From Deltaproteobacteria bacterium (lineage in GTDB: Bacteria; Desulfobacterota; Syntrophobacteria; BM002), in the NCBI GenBank assembly GCA_020350905.1, contig CP070843.1:662787-667877 (forward strand): DNA of 5,091 nt, written 5' to 3'. The position numbers and the translations under genes were made by a program. This document shows, in pieces, positions 1 through 4,399 of this stretch. Under the pieces are notes generated by a model. It ran no database searches and had not been told where the DNA came from. It was given only the letters and a program-made list of their open reading frames with translations. How positions within the stretch are numbered: the stretch's first letter is position 1; every line of letters starts with the position of its first letter.

Positions 1-2
1 AA

Positions 3-37
3 TTCTGGATTCTGACTACTGGATTCTGGATTCTTTG
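3..37. repeat. 7-bp tandem repeat, TTCTGGA family
   Basis: Five consecutive heptamers can be read in register: TTCTGGA (3-9), TTCTGAC (10-16), TACTGGA (17-23), TTCTGGA (24-30) and the decayed TTCTTTG (31-37). The tract may continue to the left of the window. It lies in non-coding DNA upstream of the first gene. No function is visible. It is one of several unrelated sequences in this window that share a 7-bp period. Confidence 0.75.
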
Positions 38-52
38 ATTTCAAATTTTAGG

Positions 53-86
53 CACTTTAGTTCATTTTAGCGCATTTTAGGCATTT
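53..86. repeat. ~10-bp degenerate tandem repeat, CAYTTTAG family
   Basis: Units start at 53 (CACTTTAGTT), 63 (CATTTTAGCG), 73 (CATTTTAGG) and 82 (CATTTG), giving a period of 9-10 bp. The tract ends four bases before the first start codon, so it supplies the 5' untranslated leader and possibly the weak AGG (79-81) ribosome site of that gene. Related sequence recurs at 378-392 and 4223-4250. Confidence 0.6.
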
Positions 87-89
87 GTT

Positions 90-350
90 ATGTATTATCC
101 ATACTTTCTCGCTTACATGGTCAGTGGTTTTGTTATCAGCCTTGTTGTCTTATTGTGGGCTCTGCGCAATGGTCAGTTTAAGGACCAACAGCGGGCGCGG
201 TTTCTGCCTCTGGAGGAAGGACTGGAGAAAGAACCGGTCAAGGTATCCAGGGTAGGTCGCTTCGAAGCGTATGCTCTCATTGTGCTCGCATCTCTTGGAT
301 TGTTCGGCACTGTCGCTACCCTGTTATTTTCTATTTTTAAAGGAGGATAG
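90..350 (+). CDS. ccoS: CcoS-like cbb3 oxidase assembly protein with an extra C-terminal helix
   Basis: Small inner-membrane protein of 86 residues. Residues 11-26 form a membrane helix followed by the typical CcoS signature: a Trp in the helix end (W23), then NGQF (27-30) and an acidic/polar stretch (KDQQ). Known CcoS proteins are about 45-70 residues with one helix and are needed for cofactor insertion into cbb3-type cytochrome c oxidase. Here the chain continues through a charged linker (about 42-56) into a second helix (about 58-83), which I do not recognise from CcoS. The ATG at 90 has only a weak AGG (79-81) upstream. The internal ATG at 117 would cut off part of the first helix and has no better ribosome site. 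Presence of a ccoI-type ATPase four genes downstream supports the assignment. An alternative is an unrelated two-helix oxidase subunit with a chance GQF match. Confidence 0.7.
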   Translation: MYYPYFLAYMVSGFVISLVVLLWALRNGQFKDQQRARFLPLEEGLEKEPVKVSRVGRFEAYALIVLASLGLFGTVATLLFSIFKGG

Positions 351-408
351 TTGGATTTAAGATTGCGGATTTGAGTTCACTTTAGGCATTTTACCTGGAG
401 GAACTAAC
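351..408. other. Short intergenic spacer with repeat fragments and a ribosome site
   Basis: This is the only real gap inside the five-gene cluster. It contains GATTGCGGATTTG (361-373), matching sequence near 3952 and 4176, and then CACTTTAGGCATTTTA (378-393), matching the tracts at 53-86 and 4223-4250. GGAGG at 397-401 lies seven bases before the TTG start at 409 and is a strong ribosome binding site that decides that unusual start codon. No convincing promoter or terminator was seen. Confidence 0.6.
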
Positions 409-684
409 TTGCACTTTTTTGAACTGCGGAATTTCCAGCATTTCGTGCTCTACCTTTTCCCTGCCCTTATATTCGTTTTCCTTTTTGCTGTGTCTCTGGC
501 ATTTATGATCTTCAGAAGAAGGGATTCGGAGGAGCGAGAAAAGCGGATTACAGAGACCTATCCTGGAGAAATTGAGGAAAGGAATGCCCCCTTTCCCCTC
601 ATTGCATTCCTGACCATATTAGGCACTGTTTTATGGCTTTTCTTCTACATACTTTTTACAGGTGTTTTGGGGGTGAAAATTTAG
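409..684 (+). CDS. Two-helix membrane protein resembling the haem-free N-terminal anchor of CcoP
   Basis: A 91-residue protein with a membrane helix at about 12-34, a basic stop-transfer (RRRD), a charged cytoplasmic loop, and a second helix at about 63-86. The order helix / basic loop / YPGEIEERNAPFP / helix / TG-LG copies the layout of the CcoP N-terminus in two-helix CcoP proteins, where a GIEEYDNPLP-type motif precedes the second helix. No CXXCH haem site is present, so this would be only the membrane anchor part of CcoP, the subunit that feeds electrons to cbb3 oxidase. The first helix could also be compared with CcoQ. The TTG start is supported by GGAGG at 397-401 with seven-base spacing; no other start with a ribosome site exists nearby. 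Only one base separates it from the next gene. The CcoP relationship is inferred from motif layout and is moderate in strength. Confidence 0.55.
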   Translation: MHFFELRNFQHFVLYLFPALIFVFLFAVSLAFMIFRRRDSEEREKRITETYPGEIEERNAPFPLIAFLTILGTVLWLFFYILFTGVLGVKI

Positions 685-685
685 C

Positions 686-913
686 ATGAATACTGAGGAC
701 CACCATGGCTCAGCTTTTGGAACCTGGATTATAGTCATTCTTCTTGTGCTTCTGGTTCTAGCCCAGGGAGCCTTCTCTTACTTGGTTGTCGGTGATCTAG
801 GCCAACCCGACTGGGAATACCGTCAGGTAAGAGACGTACCTGGAGAATCTCCCTATGCCATCTATGAACCGCTCCCGTACCCGCAGCACATAAAAGGCCA
901 GAAAGGTGAGTAG
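686..913 (+). CDS. Unrecognised single-helix membrane protein of an oxidase cluster
   Basis: A 75-residue protein: a short polar N-terminus with His-His (6-7), one membrane helix at about 13-35, then a probably periplasmic tail rich in Pro, Tyr and charged residues (GDLGQPDWEYRQ, DVPGESPYAIYEPLPYP). I do not recognise it from a named family. It is too short for CcoH and has no haem or metal motif. GGGGGTGA (669-676) is a good ribosome site nine bases before ATG 686. The gene starts one base after the preceding stop, and its stop abuts the GTG of the cytochrome gene, so it is almost certainly co-translated with both. A role as a small oxidase or cytochrome-docking subunit is inference from position only. 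The reading frame itself is well supported by gene packing. Confidence 0.6.
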   Translation: MNTEDHHGSAFGTWIIVILLVLLVLAQGAFSYLVVGDLGQPDWEYRQVRDVPGESPYAIYEPLPYPQHIKGQKGE

Positions 914-1432
914 GTGAAAAAAGCTCTTGTCCTAGCCGGAATCCTGTTTTCTGTAGTGGTCGTGGCTGTTCTTGTTCTGAGGCACATAGACGACTATGCT
1001 GATTTCTGGCGGATGCGGGAGACTCCTGGCGTCAGACCCCATGAAGAACCGCTGCTCATCATGGAAGCGGGAGTGGTTCCAGTGTCCGATTCCGAAGCAA
1101 TGCTCAGAGCCAGCAAGGCTGAAGATCTCAAATCGCCCCTGAACCTCAAAGATCCTGCCGTGATCGAGGCGGGAAAGAAATTGTACTTTAACTTTTGCTA
1201 TATGTGCCACGGCCCGAATCACGACGGCAAAGGAACCGTGGGGCAGAGTTTCAGTCCCCTACCAACAGATATTAGAAGCGCCAAGGTTCAAGCCCTACCA
1301 GCTGGAGTGCACTTCAAGGAGATAAGCTACGGGATTCCTGACGGCAGACAGCCCGCACTTGCCACGACAATCCCCCTACTCGATCGCTGGCGTATCGTGG
1401 CGTATGTAAAAGCCCTCGGTGTCCGCAATTAA
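914..1432 (+). CDS. Membrane-anchored monohaem cytochrome c without a downstream Met ligand
   Basis: A 172-residue protein with a short basic start (MKK) and a hydrophobic segment at about 4-22. There is no lipobox Cys, so it is probably an uncleaved anchor or a signal peptide, with the rest in the periplasm. Haem c attaches at CYMCH (Cys95, Cys98, His99), followed by GPNHDGKG, the usual small-cytochrome loop, and a C-terminal DRWRIVAYVKALG helix typical of class I cytochromes c. The segment before the haem (MRETPGVRPHEEP) recalls the monohaem ActE-type cytochromes of alternative complex III. Oddly, where such proteins carry the axial Met near the C-terminus, this one reads DGRQPAL (143-149), and no Met follows residue 97. 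The GTG start directly follows the previous stop, with AAAGGTGAG (902-910) as ribosome site. Its position between a CcoP-anchor-like gene and ccoI suggests it delivers electrons to a cbb3-type oxidase; that role is inferred. Confidence 0.85.
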   Translation: MKKALVLAGILFSVVVVAVLVLRHIDDYADFWRMRETPGVRPHEEPLLIMEAGVVPVSDSEAMLRASKAEDLKSPLNLKDPAVIEAGKKLYFNFCYMCHGPNHDGKGTVGQSFSPLPTDIRSAKVQALPAGVHFKEISYGIPDGRQPALATTIPLLDRWRIVAYVKALGVRN

Positions 1433-1433
1433 G

Positions 1434-3911
1434 ATGAATCTTTCTTCCCCTACCTGCGATCTCTGCGGACTTCCACTTCGCTACCAAAAGCTCTCCTCAA
1501 CCACGCCCAGCCGAACATTCCATTTCTGCTGCATGGGGTGCAAACAGGTGTTCCACATGCTTATTGAATCATCCGATGCAGGAGATCCGGGATTATTCCG
1601 AGAAACAAAGCTTTTCAAAAAGTGCCGGGAAATTGGCATCATCCCCAGGTCTGAGGCTGAGCTTGTTGAGAGAGCTCAGGAGAGCCCGACCACTGTTTTT
1701 CCTCAGACTGATCTTGTTCAGGAGCGAGATTACCAGGAGTCCACTGCCGCTGCGTCCTTCTTAAGCCTGACTCTCAACGTAACCCTGATGTGGTGTCCCG
1801 CCTGCGCCTGGGTCATTGAAGAGACACTCAAAAGGAGTCCCGGGATTATCTCTGTATCCTGTAACTTCGCCACCGACCGGGTGAGATGTGACTACAATCC
1901 GGTTCTCACCTCTCCACAGCGTATCATCGACTCTATAAAGGGGCTTGGCTATCAAGCTTTACTGCCGGGCGAAGAGACGGAAGCCAGAGAAAAAAAGGTA
2001 GAGTTCATTCGCTTTGTTGTCTCCGCATTGCTAACCATGAATGTAATGATGCTCTCCTTTGCCCTTTATTCCGGTTTTTTTACCGAGTTCTCCCGGGAGA
2101 CGATTTGGAAACTATCTTGGCCAATTTTCATTATGGCAACCGTTGTTCTATTCTACGGCGGTCGTAATATTTATCGTCGCGCCTGGGTTGGAATAACCAC
2201 TGCGGCGTTCAGTATGGAGACACTCATAACGGCTGGTTCCTTCAGTGCTTATTTCTACAGCATCTTCGGTCTACTTAGCGGCAGCATCCACCTTTATTTC
2301 GACACAGCCTCAATGCTTATTACTCTCGTTCTTTTGGGAAAACTGCTTGAAAGGAGAGCCAAGACTGAGGTCCAGGCAGACCTGGCGAATTTTTTCTCAC
2401 TCCGCCCCACTAAGGTGAAAATCTGTTCCGATCAGTATCCGCAGGGTCGCTATGTTGCCGCTGATAACCTTCGAAAGGGAGACACTTTCAGGGTTGAAGA
2501 AAGTGAGGTGTTAGCGGCTGACGGTTTTATTCTCGATGGTGAGGGAGCTGTGGATGAATCCTCCCTCACCGGAGAACCACTGCCAATTACCAATAAACCC
2601 AAAGATCTGGTAAAGAGCGGCAGTAAGGTCCTTCAGGGGACATTTGAGATACGGGCCGAAGGGGTTGGAGAGGACTCGGTTGTTGGCCAAATGATCGCCA
2701 TCATGGAGAAGGCGTTAGGGGAAAAGACACCTTTCGAAGGGAAAGCTGAAAGCGCCCTACAGTGGTTTGTTCCTGTTATCATTGCCCTCGGGGTGGGAAC
2801 CGGCTTGGTCTGCCTGCTTTCCGGACTAACTGTGGAGCAGGCAATGATTCGGGCGGTCACCGTTATGGTGATCTCTTGTCCTTGCACTCTGGGTATCGCT
2901 ATCCCCATGGCCAGGGTGGCCGGAATTTCACTGGCAGGGAGAAACGGTATCTTGGTCCGAGACTTTACTTCTTTTGAACAAGCAGACAAAGTGAATTCTT
3001 TTGTACTCGACAAGACCGGGACTGTAACTAAAGGGCAATGGTCGCTGCTCGAGGTTATTCGTGTCGGCTCGCTATCTAAAAATGAAATCCTTGCATTGGC
3101 TGCATCGCTGGAAAAGGAGTCGGATCATCTCATCGCTGCCGAGATCATCAAAGAAGCAGCAAAAGTGCACGTGCAACTCGCGAACCTAGAGGAAATAGAG
3201 GTCTTTGATAATGGGATATCTGGCACCTTTGATGATGAAAAAGTAAGAATAGGCTCCAGAGAATTTCTTGCTCGTGAGTTGAAGGCTAGCCCAGATCTTG
3301 CTGTTGACGCAATAAAGCCGGAACATTCCCTGGTATTTATGGGCTATGCAGGTCGAATGTGCGCTGTTTTTGTTTTTGGCGACGAATTAAAATCCAACTC
3401 AATCCCGGCAATGAACCGTCTTCATGCTGCCGGGTACCGGGTTACCTTGGTCTCTGGAGACGATGATCAGACTACCAAATCAATTGCAGAAGAACTGGGG
3501 ATCGAAGACGCACAAGGCGGGCAACTACCCCAGGAAAAAGCTAACTTCATTTCTACAGTGCAGCAGCAAGGACAACTGGTGGCCATGGTTGGGGACGGCA
3601 TAAATGATGCCCCGGCCCTCATCCAGGCGGACCTGGCCATCGCAGTTCACTCTGGTAGCGATCTAGGCAAGGAGGCGGCAGATCTGACGTTGATGAGGGG
3701 AGATCCTCTCCAGATATGGGATTTTATCCAGCTTGCTAAAAGAGTTAAGAGAAAGATCTATCAGAATCTTGGCTTTTCTTTCTTCTATAACCTTGTTAGC
3801 ATTCCAATAGCTATCAGTGGACTTCTGTCGCCACTGATAGCGGTCTGTGCCATGCTGTTGAGTAGTCTCAGTGTAATTGGTAATACCTTGTTACTGCTGA
3901 AAAGGGCCTAA
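1434..3911 (+). CDS. ccoI: CcoI/FixI-type Cu(I)-translocating P1B-type ATPase
   Basis: An 825-residue inner-membrane copper pump, full length for the family. In order (numbered from ATG 1434): an N-terminal cysteine cluster with CDLCG (8-12) and CCMGC (32-36), like the metal-binding domain seen in CcoI proteins; a heavy-metal-associated domain with CPAC (121-124); helices at about 193-215, 228-242, 262-283 and 285-303; actuator TGEP (379-382); the ion-path CPC (482-484) in helix 6; phosphorylation site DKTGT with Asp526; VGDGINDAP with Asp721 and Asp725; and last helices with YN (785-786) and M807..SS(810-811), the Cu(I) set of P1B-1 pumps. CcoI exports Cu(I) for the cbb3 binuclear centre. 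Two nucleotide-binding motifs deviate: the HP dipeptide is His565-Leu, and the GxG is Asp-Asn-Gly (592-594). ATG 1434, one base after the cytochrome stop, is preferred over in-frame GTG 1419, which would add five residues and overlap. Neither has a clear ribosome site, so translational coupling is likely. Confidence 0.93.
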   Translation: MNLSSPTCDLCGLPLRYQKLSSTTPSRTFHFCCMGCKQVFHMLIESSDAGDPGLFRETKLFKKCREIGIIPRSEAELVERAQESPTTVFPQTDLVQERDYQESTAAASFLSLTLNVTLMWCPACAWVIEETLKRSPGIISVSCNFATDRVRCDYNPVLTSPQRIIDSIKGLGYQALLPGEETEAREKKVEFIRFVVSALLTMNVMMLSFALYSGFFTEFSRETIWKLSWPIFIMATVVLFYGGRNIYRRAWVGITTAAFSMETLITAGSFSAYFYSIFGLLSGSIHLYFDTASMLITLVLLGKLLERRAKTEVQADLANFFSLRPTKVKICSDQYPQGRYVAADNLRKGDTFRVEESEVLAADGFILDGEGAVDESSLTGEPLPITNKPKDLVKSGSKVLQGTFEIRAEGVGEDSVVGQMIAIMEKALGEKTPFEGKAESALQWFVPVIIALGVGTGLVCLLSGLTVEQAMIRAVTVMVISCPCTLGIAIPMARVAGISLAGRNGILVRDFTSFEQADKVNSFVLDKTGTVTKGQWSLLEVIRVGSLSKNEILALAASLEKESDHLIAAEIIKEAAKVHVQLANLEEIEVFDNGISGTFDDEKVRIGSREFLARELKASPDLAVDAIKPEHSLVFMGYAGRMCAVFVFGDELKSNSIPAMNRLHAAGYRVTLVSGDDDQTTKSIAEELGIEDAQGGQLPQEKANFISTVQQQGQLVAMVGDGINDAPALIQADLAIAVHSGSDLGKEAADLTLMRGDPLQIWDFIQLAKRVKRKIYQNLGFSFFYNLVSIPIAISGLLSPLIAVCAMLLSSLSVIGNTLLLLKRA
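3810..3841 (+). repeat. Perfect 11-bp inverted repeat inside the ccoI 3' end
   Basis: GCTATCAGTGG (3810-3820) and CCACTGATAGC (3831-3841) are exact reverse complements separated by ten bases. They lie in the coding sequence between the last two membrane helices of the ATPase, about 70 bases before its stop. The transcript could form a stable hairpin. There is no following T run, so it is not an ordinary intrinsic terminator. It may be a chance result of coding for a repetitive hydrophobic stretch. Confidence 0.8.
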
Positions 3912-3919
3912 AGGCCTTT
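3902..3919 (+). terminator. Possible weak intrinsic terminator on the ccoI stop codon
   Basis: AAGGGCC (3902-3908) pairs with GGCCTTT (3913-3919) as a 7-bp stem containing one G-T wobble. The four-base loop TAAA includes the stop codon TAA (3909-3911). Only three T residues end the stem and the next bases are GTCAG, so termination efficiency would be low. Its location at the end of the cluster and before a gene-free region fits a terminator role. Confidence 0.35.
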
Positions 3920-3920
3920 G

Positions 3921-3942
3921 TCAGTGGTCAGTTGTACAGTGG
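3921..3942. repeat. Short 7-bp repeat, TCAGTGG family
   Basis: TCAGTGG (3921-3927) and TCAGTTG (3928-3934) are adjacent heptamers, followed by TACAGTGG (3935-3942), which looks like a third copy with one inserted base. It is the first of the repeats in the gene-free stretch after the ATPase gene. Confidence 0.5.
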
Positions 3943-3967
3943 GAATAGGGTTGATTGCGGATATAGC

Positions 3968-3991
3968 TCGTTCTCGTTCTCGATATCGAGG
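3968..3991. repeat. Hexamer repeat carrying a 12-bp perfect palindrome
   Basis: TCGTTC (3968-3973 and 3974-3979), TCGATA (3980-3985) and TCGAGG (3986-3991) run at a 6-bp period. The right half forms the perfect palindrome CTCGATATCGAG (3979-3990). It could be an operator-like site, but no gene start lies close by and it is more simply read as a decayed intergenic repeat. Confidence 0.5.
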
Positions 3992-4015
3992 GGAAGAAGT
4001 TGAGGAAAATTACAC

Positions 4016-4065
4016 ATCACAAATCACAATGACAAGATTTCAGGTTTCAGTGTTCAGATTTCAGC
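4016..4065. repeat. 7-bp tandem repeats: ATCACAA x2, then TTTCAGN x4
   Basis: ATCACAA occurs twice in tandem (4016-4022, 4023-4029). After TGACAAGA the tract turns into TTTCAGG (4038-4044), TTTCAGT (4045-4051), GTTCAGA (4052-4058) and TTTCAGC (4059-4065). The pentamer TTCAG is spaced exactly seven bases apart four times. The tract is non-coding by appearance; a 60-codon open frame across it reads only repeat translation. Confidence 0.75.
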
Positions 4066-4083
4066 TTCTGTGTTTCTTTTTAC

Positions 4084-4104
4084 TGACACCTGACACCTGA
4101 AACC
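4084..4104. repeat. 7-bp tandem repeat TGACACC, inverted relative to the TTTCAG tract
   Basis: TGACACC (4084-4090), TGACACC (4091-4097) and TGAAACC (4098-4104) form three heptamers in register. TGAAACC is the reverse complement of GGTTTCA, present at 4043-4049. The two tracts can therefore pair as an imperfect inverted repeat around a roughly 20-base T-rich loop. Confidence 0.7.
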
Positions 4105-4120
4105 CTGAGATTTGGTGCTT

Positions 4121-4134
4121 GGGATTTGGGATTT
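4121..4134. repeat. 7-bp tandem repeat GGGATTT x2
   Basis: GGGATTT occurs twice with no gap (4121-4127, 4128-4134), preceded by a related TTTGGTGCTT. It is another heptamer family in the same gene-free region. Confidence 0.55.
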
Positions 4135-4141
4135 GTCCTTC

Positions 4142-4166
4142 GAACTCCCACCCTTCGGGTGGGTTC
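4142..4166. other. GC-rich hairpin, possible transcript end structure
   Basis: CCCACCC (4147-4153) and GGGTGGG (4157-4163) are perfect complements around a TTC loop. GAA (4142-4144) and TTC (4164-4166) can extend the stem past a two-base bulge. No T run follows on the + strand and no A run precedes it, so a standard intrinsic terminator is not supported. It could be a transcript-stabilising hairpin or a small palindromic repeat. Confidence 0.45.
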
Positions 4167-4222
4167 TCGGTTTCGGAATGCGGATGTGGGATGGCAGCAC
4201 TCTGGAATCAGATCGAATGATC

Positions 4223-4250
4223 TTAGGCACTTTGCTCACTCTAGTCACTT
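4223..4250. repeat. 9-bp degenerate tandem repeat, CACTTTAG family
   Basis: After TTAGG (4223-4227), units begin at 4228 (CACTTTGCT), 4237 (CACTCTAGT) and 4246 (CACTT). They resemble the repeats at 53-86 and 378-392, and again lie upstream of a gene, here just before the citrate synthase promoter. Confidence 0.55.
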
Positions 4251-4271
4251 GATTTTGTGCCTTCTCTCATT

Positions 4272-4300
4272 TTGACAAGCTACAATTTAGTGTTTAATAT
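4272..4300 (+). promoter_or_regulatory. Probable sigma-70-type promoter for citrate synthase
   Basis: TTGACA (4272-4277) is a perfect -35 box. TAATAT (4295-4300) lies 17 bases later and matches the -10 consensus at four of six positions; TTTAAT at 4293-4298 is an alternative. The surroundings are AT-rich. Transcription would start near 4307 and leave a leader of about 90 bases before ATG 4400. No operator could be identified with confidence. Confidence 0.6.
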
Positions 4301-4389
4301 TTTTCAAATAACTGCGACTAATTGTGAGGTCTAATTTCAATGCTGTCTGGCCAACTGCCAACCGGAGGAAAGGGCAGCCGTGGTCAGAA

Positions 4390-4394
4390 GGAGG
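4390..4394 (+). promoter_or_regulatory. Ribosome binding site fixing the citrate synthase start
   Basis: GGAGG within AAGGAGGAG lies five bases before ATG 4400. It favours that start over the in-frame ATG at 4340, which has only GAGGT (4326-4330) nine bases upstream and would add a low-complexity 20-residue extension. Confidence 0.7.
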
Positions 4395-4399
4395 AGATT

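Larger units (their letters stand above)
3912..4399. other. Gene-free region between ccoI and citrate synthase
   Basis: About 490 bases without a believable gene. Small open frames on both strands (for example 3918-4100 and, on the minus strand, 4054-4248) lack ribosome sites and translate repeats. The region divides into heptamer and hexamer repeats (3921-4134), a GC-rich hairpin (4142-4166), a CACTTTAG-type tract (4223-4250), and a promoter plus leader (4272-4399). No tRNA, transposase remnant or CRISPR pattern was seen. Confidence 0.7.

Noticed and set aside
34..45. TTTGATTTCAAA as a possible FNR-type anaerobic regulator site
   Set aside because: FNR sites need TTGAT and ATCAA separated by four bases; here the half sites are only two bases apart and incomplete.
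1..89. Promoter for the oxidase-related cluster
   Set aside because: The DNA is AT-rich but no -35/-10 pair with proper spacing stands out from the repeats; transcription may enter from upstream.
342..374. Strong GGAGG (342-346) followed by a TTG start and a 7-codon frame ending at TGA 372-374
   Set aside because: Looks like a leader peptide, but GGAGG is explained by the Gly-Gly codons ending the preceding gene and the tiny frame reads intergenic repeat sequence.
932..1222. Minus-strand open frame of 96 codons across the cytochrome gene
   Set aside because: Lies entirely antisense to the cytochrome c coding sequence, has no recognisable domain and no separate ribosome site.
2633..3013. Minus-strand open frame of 126 codons inside ccoI
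   Set aside because: It is a shadow of the ATPase, which has all its motifs in the + frame across this stretch.
3918..4100. 60-codon + strand open frame after ccoI
   Set aside because: Begins without a ribosome site and reads through hexamer and heptamer repeats; the translated sequence reflects the repeats.
3921..4134. CRISPR-like array in the repeat-rich region
   Set aside because: Units are 7 bp and adjacent, without the 25-40 bp repeats and unique spacers of a CRISPR array.
4348..4360. TGGC-N5-GCCA inverted repeat in the citrate synthase leader
   Set aside because: Four-base arms are too short to claim an operator, and no second copy was seen.
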